From Lepidodermella squamata (taxonomy: Eukaryota; Gastrotricha), in the NCBI GenBank assembly GCA_047495785.1, contig JBLDXI010000032.1, positions 4,216,001 through 4,280,000 of the forward strand: DNA of 64,000 nucleotides, read 5' to 3'. Positions within the stretch are counted from its first letter, which is position 1; the number at the start of each line of letters is the position of its first letter. The notes below the pieces were generated by a model that saw only the letters and a program-made list of their open reading frames with translations, searched no databases and was not told where the DNA came from. The position numbers and the translations under genes are program-made. Below, piece after piece: positions 14,401 to 27,800 of this stretch.

Positions 14401-15895
14401 CAACTGTAACGGCTAGTCTGGGGGGTACCACCACCCGGCATTCTGCTGTCTCTGTAGCCCAGCAGAAAGCCCTCAGTTGTTGGCGGGGTTAAGCTAGGAA
14501 CTGTAGTGCTGGAGGATATGTATTTAGGGAAGGCGTCAGCGTAGACTGTCAGATTTGCTAGCGTTTTATCGTGGTTGACACTGACGAAATCCCAAATAGG
14601 GAACTTGAACAACGTGGCATTCACGCCTGGCCCGAATGCGTTATCAGGCGATCTGACTGTCACGATTGTAGCAGGATCGTTGCCGACAATCGTTAGACCA
14701 GTTTGACCGGAAGATGCCGATGTGACATACTCGAGAAGCGGCGCTTTAATAGCTGTCTGTGCCCAGAAGTTTATCGAAAAATCGCCTGATAACTGGGTGG
14801 AGGCTGGACAAGAGCCGCTAGTAAAGTTGAGATAAGCAGCGTTGAAGAATAGCGCTGAGCCCATATTGATGTAAGGTCCCCAGTCTGGCTTTATCGAACC
14901 TGTGCTGGGGTAAGCCGCAGCTCTACAGCCGTTTATGATATCGATATCCCGGTGGTAGGCTGTCAAAGGCCAGAATCCTTGCAAGTTCTCAGGTTTGTAG
15001 ATTGAGTACCGCTCTGAAAATAAAGTGAACTTCTAGATGGCTTTGAATGAAACATTTAATTACCCTTGGAAATGACTCGCCATTGGAAACGATAGCCGTA
15101 GCTGCATCCCATGTGATCTGAGGTGAAGACGACTCTTATATCGGCGCCATAGATGCGGAAAGCATCCATGAGAGTAGTGGTTTCTCCGTAGCTTACATAG
15201 CTCACCCAATTGTTGAGTTGCGAATCGCCGACGAAGAACTGTAACGAGTCGCCAACTCGTAGGTCGAACATGACGGGTACGAACTCGACCAAATCGGTCG
15301 ACTGATCAACGTCTATAACAGTGATGCATTGAACATTCGTCGGATAATGATCTGGGAAGAATGGCGATTGAATTTCGCCGCTTTTCGTCGTGTTGGCGAA
15401 TATGTAAGGTTGCGGGTAGAGCTGGCAGCCGAAGAACATGTGTTGGAAGGTGAATGAGAATCGCCATCGCGGCGTTCCAGACCAAGCCGAGTTGCGAGTC
15501 CCATCTGAGTACCAGTTGAATCTCAAATGACCTTTTGTCCGAAAATTGTTGATGAAGTTGAAATCGGTCCACGCGCCGAAATCAGCAACCCAATCCCAAG
15601 AAGTTCCCGACTGGGTCCATAGTGTGATTTTGTCACTCCAAGTTGAATAGTCAAACTGGTAGTCAATTACTCGAATGGAGACGTATTGCGTCGCCTTGTC
15701 GGGAACGTTTATCTGCAGCCAACAATTGCGATTGTACCCGTAAGCGCCGGGCCAGCCGTCGCTAGTAACGTACCCGTATTTTTCGTCATAGGAATTTATT
15801 GTCGTGTTCTGGCAGACGTTGAACGAATCGCCCTCTGTTGCTGTTACTACCATTAAGCCACCGAGGAGCAGAGGCAAGACGAGTAAAAAAGACAT
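8437..15895 (-). CDS. Lectin array gene B: CUB2-LamG3-MAM-CTLD-MAM4-PAN-FReD secreted protein
   Basis: Model of 9 exons: 15895-15064, 15013-12974, 12924-12219, 12167-12091, 12034-11723, 11670-11251, 11194-10767, 10712-9294, 9243-8437 (7041 nt, 2346 aa). The start at 15895 is preferred over the longer open frame to 16054 because it opens directly into the signal peptide MSFLLVLPLLLGGLMVVTA. Both CUB domains sit in exon 1 (1-277), all three LamG-like domains in exon 2 (to about 957), and the fibrinogen C domain in the last exon (2079-2346). The C-type lectin-like domain is split by a tiny 77-nt exon. This copy lacks the CUB and LamG introns of A and has private introns before MAM1 and after MAM2. 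It is clearly homologous to A, C and D along its whole length. Confidence 0.9.
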
Positions 15896-16525
15896 TCCAG
15901 AAGAATGCGCAGGTCTGAATAAAATAACTACTGCAACCGCGCGTCTTTCTCGATAAAGAGCGGAAATTTTTTTGATGAGCTGCTTCCCAACAACTTCATT
16001 AGCGATTCGGCTTATCGGTTGATAGATAATACTTCGTGACTGAATAAACAGCAACGGATCGCGTCGTTAAGGCCGGGTTGATTTCTCGACACCAGCAATT
16101 GACACTTTTTTGTTCGCACCCCAAGCATTTCACATTTTTTCCGTACTTTAACAGGCGGCATCAAACAATTGAAACCAGCCGCCTAAATTATTAAATGCCA
16201 TGTGCTTATCTTTAAGCGTTAATTTGAACTGTCATCGAATACTGCCTGCCTGGAAACGCGGAACGCTATTACATGGACTTGTCCAGTATTTTACATGGCT
16301 GATAAAAAGTGAAGAACGCTGCGTTATCACCTTCCATCAGTGCTCATCGTCATTTCGCCCTTTCAGCGTCGGGGTTTTCGAGAGCAAAATAAGGCTGCAA
16401 TTTACAACTCTCGGACGTTTCAGGTGATTGCTGAATTGAAACTTGAAATCGGATTGTTTGCTCATCAAAATTATGGAAATGTCAACAAGTCGTATTCTAT
16501 TTGTTGGAACATTATTTCTAACCTA

Positions 16526-16974
16526 CCTTATTTTACGAATTATTAGGCAGGACCAAATTATAGGGCAGAACCGGAATAAAGGGCAGAGGGTAATGGTCAT
16601 TTGAAACAATAAAGGGCAGAACCGTATTAATAGGCAGGGCCTTGCATGAAGTGGCTTACATGAGCACCTGCTGGGTGAGTGGTTAGAGTTGGATAGGTTG
16701 AGATTTTTCGTCAGTGAGTGCACAAATCGCCCTTTATCCACCTTAATCCTCTTGAGCAAACACTTAACCCGTGTAGTCACAGGTGGAAGGCAGTAGCTAT
16801 AGTGGTTAGTGGTTATTCGGCGGTTTTGACTGTTGATCTAGGTACTCTTCAGGCGACTGATTAGGTTCGAAAAAATAAAGGGCAGAGCCGAAATAAAGGG
16901 CAGACCCTAAATACAGGACTTGAACCTGGTTTGAAAAAAATGCAGGGCAGGGTCTTATAATTCGTAAAATACGG
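16526..16974. mobile_element. MITE-like element with inverted ends and TA target duplication
   Basis: The left end (16526-16546) reads CCTTATTTTACGAATTATTA and the right end, read on the other strand, CCGTATTTTACGAATTATAA: 18 of 20 positions match. Both ends are flanked by TA (16524-16525 and 16975-16976), the duplication made by Tc1/mariner-type transposases. Inside are at least four near copies of AATAAAGGGCAGA, with related GGGCAG units near both ends. There is no transposase frame, so the 449-bp element would be non-autonomous. Family assignment rests only on the TA flank and is tentative. Confidence 0.7.
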
Positions 16975-17011
16975 TACTTGAAAATTCTTCAATGAAGAAA
17001 ATGGAACAGAT

Positions 17012-17017
17012 TTTATT
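17012..17017 (-). terminator. Poly(A) signal of lectin gene C
   Basis: AATAAA on the minus strand, about 115 nt after the gene C stop codon. Confidence 0.6.
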
Positions 17018-17130
17018 CTGCATTGGTCGATTTCACAACACTCTCATTCAAATAACTGATGGTTCTTTTCGCGAAATGTTAATTCCCATCGCGTCGTAGC
17101 CAAAGCATCACGCGCGAAATATGATTTCTT

Positions 17131-20100
17131 TTACACCGGATTGACTCGTAGGATTCTCCAGCGCATAAAACCCAACCCGATCTCGGGGTTAGTCATGTTG
17201 CTGCCGTACATGCCTAATTTATCGCCGGCTAGCGATTCACCTGGGCGGTATGGGCCGGTCATCAAACCGTCGTGGCAACTTGGTGCTTGGTCGTACCACC
17301 ACCCCGAGAAAGCGAACAAGGGCAAACAGGCTGAATTAGCCGATGGCGGAGAATCTTTCGCTATGAACGTCTGATTTGACATTCTAGTGGTCATGACTTG
17401 ACCTTTATAGATGGTAATGCGGTAATTGTCGCTCGCAGATGACACGACCATCGGCGACAAACCTGATCCGTACAGAGACGCGGCTAATGTTCCATTCGCC
17501 GTTCTCCCATCGATTACGAACGTGTACTGAGAATTTTGAGTAAGTAGGGACATAGTTTCAAGGCCTATCCAGTACTCGCCGCTTGCAGATCCGAAAAATT
17601 GTTGATACTCCGCAAAATTTCGGTTGTTGAACCTAGTGACACCGTTCGTCCTCACAGCGAGCACTGTCCAGCTCCTGCTGTTAGGCAAATCTGTTTCACA
17701 AGCTACCGGGATCGCCATGGCGGTAGCTGTTGGCTGGATTAAATAAACTCCTTTACCGCGGTAATTATTTGCGATAATGACAGAACAATCTTGAGGCATG
17801 TAGCAAGATTTCAGCGGCTCCAGGCATCGGCAAACCAGCATATTCGTATGCGGCATGGTCACACAGCTCCTCGTCAGCGTGCATTGGGTCGAATCGAGGG
17901 TGCAGATATTTTTCAATTTCTAAAATGAAAACATTAACTAATGCATGGAATAGCGTAAAGAATTCACAGTTTCCAGAATAAAAAACGGAGATGCCACCCA
18001 TGTAACGGCTAAATTCGACGTTGAAGTGTTGAAATTTATCGGATCAGATTCAGGCACGGCGTCGTTCAGCTGGCACAGTTGTGACTGAGAGTCGAAGTTT
18101 ATCGACTTGCAAGTTCTGTTTGCTGTGCATAATTGCAGGCACTTGGCGTACGACACGCCAGTGAAGTTGGCTATCGAGTGTCTCGCGAATAAATAACCCG
18201 CCTGAGTTTGATACGAGTTGACCGCCGATCCATTGTTCGAAATTGGAGCTGATAATAAAAAGACTTTTAGCAAGCTCGAAACATAGCAAAAAAGAGTTAC
18301 TCGAGGGACAAGGTCCATCTCTGACGACAATATCATCCAACCCGAGTTCGGCATATTTATTGTTTGCCGAGTACTTGATTTTTATGCTGAAAGGCGCGCT
18401 CGAAGTGATTGTAGTAGATATTTTGCGCCATTCATAGCCAGTCGTTCCGCCTCGGATTCTCAACACTACATCATCGTTTCTCATGATGGAAAGTTGACCA
18501 ATCGATCTGCCTCGCAGGTTGTACCAGGCTTGGAAACAAACCGTCCCTCCGCCTGGGATCGTTGGGCTGATTAATTGTGCGAAATTGTTAGCTGTGCCTC
18601 CGATTCCGGGTGCGTAGGCGTAGAAGCCGCCAGCGTATGCGCCTGTGTTATCACCCTCAGGGCCGCTAATCGGCGTTCCAGGGGTTTTGCGTCGTATAAC
18701 AAGAAACTGCCGAGCGGCTTTATTGTCACTGTACCAAGCACACGTGTCACCGCGCTCGAAGCTGCATGAGAAAGAACGATCATGAGGGCAGGCGCCGCGA
18801 AGTACGACTACGTCATCTATGGCTATGTCACCTCGATCCCCGTTACCACGAATTGCTTCAAAAGTCATTATTTGAGGGTAGCTAAGCTGTAAATTGACCA
18901 TCGCCCGCAACCACGAGTTGAGTTGTGGACCGCTCCTGCTAAAAACCTCAACTTCACGGTAAGGCGGGAAGTTGCCGCCATAGGTAGATGACAGATTTTG
19001 CGGCACGTAGAAAACTCGAAGTCCACCGATGTCGCTTCCCCACATGTGATAATAGAAAGTGAGGCAGAAATTCCCAGCCGCAATGGGGGGCATATGAACT
19101 CGAGCCCTTGCACCAGGGCGAAGGCCGGTCGCTTCGAAATACAGGTAATGCCCACTCCCGCCAGTTGTTTGATCAGCATTAGGGCCAGTCATTCCATTAC
19201 CAGCTGGAGTCTCGCCTGAATTGCGGATCCAATCAGCATCATCAGTTTCATTTTGACGCCATCCACACGCTGCAATGCTGTTAGGCCCAGCCTCGAAGTC
19301 GCAGTCGACATACCCGAGGCACAAGTCAGTTCCATTCCTAACGTAGATATCGTCAATTTGAATCGTCCCGAATCTCTGGTAGTGCGTAGTACCGTCGGAC
19401 AGGCCGGTGCTGCTGGTGAAGGTCAAAACAGATGGCGTCTGGCTGTTGATTAACATTCGATGCTGTCGCCATGCTGGTAGCTGGTCACCCTGAACTGCGA
19501 ATAGGAACCTGCCGGATTGATCGTTGATGCGCAACTCGCCAGCGTCGTAGCCGAATTGGAAGTAGTTGAAGATGAAGCACTTCAACCCGGATGGGACAGC
19601 GGGTCCTGAAAGCCGCGTGACTCCACTCAGCGAGGCTCCTAAATCGTTGTCAGCGCTCAGGTAAGTGCCTTCGCCGGTGTAATCGGAAAGTGGGCCACTG
19701 CGGCGTGAAGTGGTGGCCAGTTCGAAAGATGTACAAGTCCATACATCATCAACTCCGTAACGCACAGGCCGCCATTGCGGCAAATTAAGATCAGTACAAT
19801 ACACGAAATTCGCGTCGTTGATAGAGTCTGTTGCATCTTGCCAGGTTGGCAAAGGAGGGTTGCCTTTCAGGGCGTAGTCTGCGTACTGAGCCTGCAACTC
19901 GAAGGTGCATGGGCCGTCGAACAGCATGACGTCATCGAACGCAACTTTGCCGAGTTCATCGCCGTCGCAAAAGTTGAAAATGCGAATGAGAATTCGGAAC
20001 TCAACGTTGTAGTTCAACTCAACCTGCCAAGTCCTCCACGTCATCGGCGGCCCATCGACAGCGCCGCTTACTGTCCATCCTGCTTTGATGTAAAAACCGT

Positions 20101-23100
20101 CGGTGACTATGCCGGAAAATATTTGCAATCTTTGATTTAGAGAAGTACGAAAATGACGGAAGCGGAAGCACACAGGGCCGTTAGGCTTCGCAACTGGGGA
20201 GGAGAAGTCTGTGTAAAGGCTCGTGCAAGTTGACGTCGCCTTCCCACCGGTCATCACGTAGTAACCGCGCGTGTCTAGGAAATAAAATTAATTTGAAAAT
20301 TAATCCTAAAACATATTTGAAAACGTACTTCCCAAGTTCCAGTCCCAGTTCGGCGCGTTTCTATTGACGTTGTTCGTCCACGGCCCAACAACCCCTGACC
20401 AGGTGTCAAGATCCATCGACCCTCCCGATATGGGGTCGCTACTGTCATCTGCTAAATTCCACCATCCGCACATGTGTTTATCGTCGAAAGTACAGTTAAA
20501 TGTAATGTATTGGGCTTGTAATTTGTCGAGCTCGCAAATCAAAGGGTAAGAAGTAGTTGTTATGCCTAGGAAACCGCTTGAACTCATAGCGATATTCGTA
20601 CCAGATCCAGGTTGGCTGGCTGCCCAGGCTGGAAATTATATTGTTAGCATGGTTATACCCACTAAAATTTCGTCATCTTTACGTAGGTATGTGATCGGGT
20701 ATCCATCGGCATCGACCCAAGTGCTGCCGCTCAGCGACGCGCCGAGAATAATTGTTGACGCGCCGATCATACCTTTAATGTAGTCAAACTCGGTTTGGTT
20801 CTCCGGCCGCGCGGGCAAGCCCTGAAATCTCTGCCGGCAATATGCAATCGCATTCGTGGTAGTTTGAGAAACCGTGAGAAGTCTAAAATAGCATTTACGA
20901 CCAAAATCCACCCAGTCTGGCGGACAAGGGGCTGTAAAATGAAAATAGCGCATTGCAATCTGTACGCGAAATTTGGCTTCTCTCTTACTCTTTGAGTCAC
21001 ACTGGCCCTCAGTCACCCGAATTTTGTCGATGGCGATGTCAGAATAAATTGTGGCACCGGTTGCCGCTGTGAAAACAATCTGATCCGGTTGGCTTAGGTA
21101 GATTGTTTTTGTAGCGAAGCGCCATTGATTCATTTGATTGCCAGTTCGAGTCCAAAACTGCTGTCCAGATTTGAACAACGAGGCAGTCAGGTAGTTCACG
21201 GGGCCACCCATGAAAAACCAAAACGAAACGCATCGCCAGCCCATCGGAATGACCGGAGACACCAACCGGGCTGTTTTACCATATAGGCCTACTAAAGCTG
21301 CGTTCAAAACGGCATACTGGTCGAGAGCTAGAAAATGTGATGTTGTATTTAATTAAGCCTAATAGCGTGAATATTTTGCTTTACCATCTCTTCGCTGCTT
21401 GGATATCCCGTATCTTGGCCCTGATGAGAACGATTGAAGGGTTCCAGTTGGAGTCGTATCATGCTCCAAAATCCAATCACCGTCGTCGTTCGTGTCTTGC
21501 GTCCATCCGCAGAAGTCAGTGTCGAAATCACAGCTGACCTCGGTATTAAGCCGCGTTTTCTCATTCTGCAGAGCCGAGTCCATCAAATAAGACTGGCACA
21601 TGCCCATAACTTGGCTGATCTCATCTTGCGTAAGATAACGCTGATAGATGGACAGACAGGCCACTTTTGCGCTAAGAATTTGCCCTCCATCCTGCCGTTT
21701 TCCGACATTGAAGCCAAAGTTAGTAGCTGCACTGGGTGTATATACCCATTCGCCTAATACAGATGCATCGCGCAACAGCGAAACTTTCCCCGCGAATGAG
21801 TCATATCGTGCTGTGACGAATTGCCATTGTTGCCAGTTGTAGCCGCTGACCGTCGGACCGTAGGTGCGGAAATAGTAGTACATAGTCGACGCGTACACCC
21901 ACCAATGCATGCCAAATGGAGCGCCAGGTTGATCGGCGGCGAGCAGGAACTCGATGAGCGGCCCGCCACTCGCATCCGCGTTCTTAACATAACAAGAAAT
22001 CGTCCATGACTTCGTTCCCAAATTAAGCCCAGCTGATGGGAAGTTGATGTAACTATTCACGTCGCCGCCAATGAGGAACGCTGTATTCGGAACACCGAAC
22101 GGGCCATCGGTTGGCACGACGAGGGATGACTTGGCCGTGCCGTGGAACTCGTTACCGCTGATGTCCTGGGTTCCGGTCAGCCCAGTCAATGGCCAAAAGC
22201 CGAGCAGAGTAGGGAATGTGACAGGCTTCCTATTGCCTGACAAACAAGCATTCATGACAGCGGTGATTTGGTCTGCGGTCAGAGCGACGCTGTACATGGA
22301 CAAGCAAGACATTTGACCGCGCCAGGGTGTCTTATCGCCAGGGTTGGCGTCAATGGCAAGGAAGAACCCTAGGTTGGGTTCCACCCCAGCAGGTCCCGCG
22401 GAATTGAAGATTTGCGAAAAGTATTTAACGCCATTTTCATAGCCAGCCATCTCCCCAGAGCGTCTATCGAACGTGACTGAATGAAACACCCATTGTGAAA
22501 AATCGTGACCACTGTCGATCCAAAGTGCCCCACTTGGGTTATTCCAACAATTGTTGTTGACGTGAGTTCTGTCGTATGTATCGTGTCGCAAGAAGCTGAG
22601 ACCCCCGCAGCCAGAAGGGGAGATAAACTGAAGTATAGCCATCCGAGTATGGACCGTTGACTTCAAATACACATTTATTGTATATGCGTCACGCATTGGC
22701 GCAAAATCGTAGGAGACCGTCCCCCATGCCCCAGTGGCGCCATTGAAATTGAGAGCGCTATTCGCACGATTACCGGGGCCTGTTGCGACTGATATTCCGG
22801 AAACCTGGCTGAACACGCCGTGCCGCTTGTTTCCACTGATATCTTCAAAAATGCTGTTGCCGTCATACCCGTCGAGCGGCCACCAGCCCATCAGGGTGTT
22901 CGGGGCGAATAGCTCGTATTGGCGCTGAATTTTGCTGCACATAATTCGAACCTGCGCCAACTCCTCAGCACTCAACGACTTGTTGTAAAAGCTAAGGCAT
23001 GACAGCTGCGAAATCGTAGGCACGCCGCCGAGCGCCATACGAGAATCACGATATGGCATAAGAAATCCTTTAGCTGTGTTCAATGTTGAGCTGGTTGCTG

Positions 23101-24513
23101 GTGTCTGATCCATCAGAATGGTGTCTTGATATCCTAAAAACTTATTTGCCGCTGAGTCCAGTTGCATGGATATGAATTGATATCGACTAGCTGAAGGCAC
23201 CGTCCAATTAACTATTCTGGCCCCAGTTTGCACGCCGTTGAACCAAGCCTTGCTTCCTTCGTAGTACCAGAAATGCGGGCCGAGGATACTGCTTGCAGGT
23301 TGATCAAGCCACTCAATTATAGGACCGTCTGCCTTTGAAAGTACGAAGAGCGACATAGAAAAACTGCCACTAAGCGTTGTGGCTGCGATGCATGTTGCGC
23401 TGGTCATGTTAAAATAGCCACCATTGAAGAACAAGGCGCCTCCTAGGTTTCCAAAAGGCCCCACAGTGGGTGTTATACCAGCCGGGTAAACAAGGGGCTG
23501 ACACCCGGAGATGATTTCGGTTCCCCGATGAGCGGCAGTGAGCGGCCAAAATGCCATCAAATTTTCAGGTTTGAAGATTGAGTATCGCTCTATAAATAAG
23601 AACGTAGTAAGCTCTATCTCGAAGATTCAACAAAAAATTTACCTTTACTAATTGCCCGCCAATAGATTTGGTAACCGTAGCTTACAGCGATGTAGTCAGA
23701 GTTGAAGACAACTTTAACGTCAACACCGTACAGGCGGAAAGTGCCTGGATTCTGCGACCAAGTGTTGTACAACACCCAGTTCCCCCACATGTTATCGCCG
23801 ACGTAAATGCTCAGACTATCGCCGTCAGCAACCTCGAACTGCGTCGTTAGAAATTCAACGGAATCTACAGACTGATCGACATCAATGATGACGGAGCATT
23901 GGACATTGGTTGGGTAGATATCCGGGAAGTAGGGTGACGATAAGACGCCGTGTCGTGACGTGTTCGGAAAAATGTACGGCTGTGGGCTGAGTTCGCAACC
24001 GAAAACTGCTCGTTGGTAGGTCCATGTCATGCGCCAGCGAGCTGCTTGAGCCCAGTAATGGCAGCAGTCTGTGCTCCACCTGAGCTGGAAATGGCCAACA
24101 TTGCGTTGACTGTTGAACCAGCCACCGCCTACGTGCATCCAAGTATCAACAAGCTGTTAATACACGTTATTGTCCGAATGGCCTAAAAATCATCGATTTC
24201 ATACCCAGTTGTAACCAGCGCCGGTGTTAGACCAGCCTTGAAGTCTGTCGCCACCTGTACCATCGTGATCCCATTCAAGCACTTGGAATGAAATGTAGTC
24301 AAAGCCTGGGTTGGCTACTTTGAATTCGAAATTGCACGAGCGCCCGTTGGCGTACGTGTTTGGAAAGTAGTCGCTCGTTATGTAGCCCCATTTTTCAACA
24401 GAAGCGTCTATTGATACAGGCGAACTGCAAATCGTGTAAGTATTACCAACCGCGCGCACTGATTCCAAAGCGGCGCTCAGGATTAGTATGAAAGATAAAA
24501 ATTTCAGCATCAT
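17131..24513 (-). CDS. Lectin array gene C: CUB2-LamG3-MAM-CTLD-MAM4-PAN-FReD secreted protein
   Basis: Model of 9 exons: 24513-24205, 24153-23643, 23589-21385, 21327-20989, 20931-20683, 20628-20329, 20274-18301, 18248-17968, 17919-17131 (6957 nt, 2318 aa). The signal peptide starts MMLKFLSFILILSAALE; the second codon is also ATG, so the start could be one residue later. Domain order matches A: CUBs 1-273, LamG-like domains in exon 3, MAM1 and the C-type lectin-like domain across exons 3-6, MAM3-5 in exon 7, PAN in exon 8 and the fibrinogen C domain in exon 9 (2057-2318). Intron positions resemble D most closely, including the ones inside MAM1 (DG/ALDQY) and between MAM1 and the lectin domain. 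C and D are therefore probably the most recent duplicates of the four. Confidence 0.9.
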
Positions 24514-24712
24514 TTCATCGCTCCAAAAATATGAGTGGAAAAGAAAAACTGACTTCAGATAGCCTCGCTCTCCCCTAAATTATTGAAAATGTAGCCGAGG
24601 GAAAGTTTCGCCTTGGAGAATCAGCCGCGGTATGATTAATTTAACATTATTTACTCTTTAAAGTTTCAACGAGGCAAAATGTCATTAATGCCCGTATATA
24701 TAAGTCTCTGCG

Positions 24713-24718
24713 TTTATT
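24713..24718 (-). terminator. Poly(A) signal of lectin gene D
   Basis: AATAAA on the minus strand, about 90 nt after the gene D stop codon and 200 nt before the gene C start. Confidence 0.6.
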
Positions 24719-24804
24719 GTGCTTCTTAGTCAAATAGAAACTGAATGCGAAATTACATAACACACGGGAAAAGTCGTTTTTTCGCCTCGGCTTTTGTTGA
24801 ATTA

Positions 24805-27800
24805 TTATATCTGCGTAACACGCCATTTCATCCATGACAAGCCGGTAGCGCTATTGTTAAAGTCGCTGGCATACATGCCCAGCTTTCCGGTGGAAAGCGC
24901 CTCGCCCGGTCGATACGGCGCAGTTAGAATGCCGTCGACACAGTTGGGTGAAGCGCCGTACCACCAGCCAGAAAATGCGAAGGCGGCCAAACAGGGCGTA
25001 TTGCCCGAATCCTTAGCTTGGAAGGCCTGATTAGCCATTGTCGTAGTCATCGCGCCGACGGTTGACACAGTTATACGATAGCCATCGCTAGCTGGCGAAA
25101 TTACCAACGGCTGGTTCGTATTCCCGACAATCGATGTGAAATTGCTGTTGAAAAGGCCGCCATCGAACACATAGGTATACCTGAACTGGTTAGTCAACGC
25201 TGCCATCGTGTCAAGACCGATCCAATACTCGTGATTAGGCGAGCCGAAAAAGCCGCGATATTCAGCTAAGCGTCTGTTGTTGAACCTGAGTACTCCTGAG
25301 CTCCGCCTTGCGAAAACTGTCCAGCCCTTCTGATTGATCGTATCCATTTCACACGAGACCATAACAGGCTTGGATGTCGGAGACGGCTGAATTAAATAAA
25401 CTCCGCTAGATTTGTAACCATTAGCGTACAGAGTGGAGCAATCTTGCGGCATGTAACAGCTTTCATACGGTTGGGCGCAATTGCAAACGAGCATGTTAGT
25501 ATGGGGCATAGGCGAGCAGTTCGGCGTCAAAGTGCATGTTGGCGAATCAAGGGTGCACAGATTTTTCAGTCGCTGTAATTTAAGGATCTCATTAAAAAAT
25601 CTCAGATTTCGAATAGCCAACTTACAGTCTCAACTTGGACAAAAGATGATACCAGCCATGCGTGAGTAGTTGTTGCCACCGTCGTGTTGAAATTTAGCGG
25701 ATCGTCCTCGGCGATGTCATCATTCAACTGGCACAATTTCGAGGCTGAGTCGTAGTTCAAAGATTGACAGCTCGCATTTGCGACGCATTGACGAGCGCAG
25801 CCAGCAAAAGAGTCCGCCGTCGAGTTTGAAATCGAATGCAGTGCCAGCGCATAGCCTACTCGGGTGTTCGAAAATGATTGCATCATTGATCCATTATTGC
25901 CGCGAGCATCTAATAAATTAAGCTTAAAATGGATTCTGCCAATAAAAACGAGTCTAACCTGCTGGGCAAGGTCCATCCGTAACAGTTATATCATCCAGAC
26001 CTAGCTCAGCGAACTGTGAATTTGCAGTGTAGGTAATCTGAATGCTGAAAGCTGATAGGCTATTAGTGCCAATGGTGATGGTGATCCGCCGCCATTCGTA
26101 GCCGGTTGAGCCGCCTCGAAGCCGGTACACAACTTCGGAATTTCTCGAAATCGTGATAACCCCAGTCGATCGACCTCGAAGGTTGTACATTGCTTGAAAG
26201 CAAACCATTGTTGGGCCTCGAATCGACGGGCTGATCAGTCGGGCGAAAGAACCAGCCGGGCCACCAGCTCCGGGTGCGAAGGCGAAGTAGCCGCCGGCGT
26301 AATCACCCGTGTTGTCACCTTCAGGCCCCGTTATGGGCGAACCTGGCGTCTTACCCCTGCGGACTTCAAAGCGTCTAGCAGCCACGGGATCGTTGGACCA
26401 GGCGCAAAGATCGCCGCGTTCGAAGCTGCAGACGAATGAGCGATCTTGAGGGCAGTTCCCGCGCAAAACCGTAATGTCGTCAATCGCGATATCTCCCCGG
26501 TCTCCATTACCCCTAATCGCTTCGAATGTTATCACCTGAGGGTAGCTCAGCTGGAGCGGAACCATGGTCCGCACCCAATAGTTGACTTGGCTGCCATCTA
26601 ATCTCCAAATTTCGGCCTCTGCATAAGGCGGGAATGTTCCGTTGTACGATGTTGAAATGTTTTGAGGCACGTAAAAAATTCGAAGCGACCCGATGTCTGC
26701 GCCCCACATGTAGTAGAAGAACACTAGGCAATGGTTCCCAGCTGACATGGGCGGCATGTGAATTCTAGCCTTGGCGCTAGGTTTCATTCCGGTTGCTTCG
26801 AAATAGAGATAATGGCCTCTGCCTGAATTTTGATCAGCATTCGGGCCAGTGATGCTGTTCCCAGCCGGAGTTTCCCCGGTATATCGAATCCAATCGCCAT
26901 CATCGGTGTCATTTTGCTGCCAGCCGCAATCCGACAAGTAAGAGCTGTCGTCGAAATTGCAGTCCATGAACCCGAGGCATAGATCACTTCCGTTTCGAAC
27001 GTAGAAGTCATCCAGCTGAATCCCGCTCCAATACATCAAGTGGGTATCTGAGTCGTTCTGCCCAGCTGTAGTCGTGAAGTTGAGTCTAGTTGGATTCACG
27101 CTATTGAATAGAATTCGATGCCTCCGCCAAGCTGGGTACTGTCCACCCTGAAGGGCGAACAAATAACGCTCATTTTGGTCGGCAATTCTGAATTCCCCTA
27201 TGTCGTAGCCGAATTGGAAGTAGTGGAATATGAAGCATTTCAACCCGGCAGGAATAGCTGGACCTGAAATTCGACTTTGGCCTGATAGTGCCAGGCCCTT
27301 TGAATTGGTTGCATGCAGATATCTGTTTTCACCGGTGTAATCAGATTGAGGGCCGTTGAGTCGATATCCGGTGGGGAGATCCCAGGCCGGGCAAGTCCAA
27401 CTGCCATCTGTCTGCCAACCCTGAGCACGCCATGGGTTATATGTGTCACAACCTACAAAATTTGCGTCATTTATCGAGTCAACAGAGTCCCACCAGGAGG
27501 TGTAGGAAGGGCGCAGGCTGTTAGTTGACGGGCCACCGTTACCCATGAACAGCGGGATCGAGCAAGTACTGTTGAAAAGGACGATATCGTCTATTGCCTG
27601 GTTGGCGAAACCGTTCGAAGTGCACGTCTTCCAAATGCGAATGGTGAATCGGAAGTCGTTTTGCTGGTTGACCTCAACTTGCCAGGTGCGCCAAATTCTA
27701 TCGCTGCTCTGCGCGGGGTTGACGTAAGATGGCAGCATGCTTATCACGTTGCTACTGCTCAACCAGCCAACCATAACATCGATACAGTTGTAAATTGCGG

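Larger units (their letters stand above)
15896..17130. other. Longest gap in the lectin array, containing a MITE
   Basis: 1235 bp between C and B. It contains the MITE-like element at 16526-16974 and the poly(A) signal of C. Short open frames here have no signal peptide or recognisable domain, and I see no other gene. Confidence 0.6.

Noticed and set aside
15896-16054. Upstream extension of the gene B reading frame
   Set aside because: The extension is basic and would bury the clear signal peptide that starts at 15895.
24599-24609. GGGAAAGTTTC upstream of gene C as a kB site
   Set aside because: It departs from the kB consensus in its second half, so it was not called.
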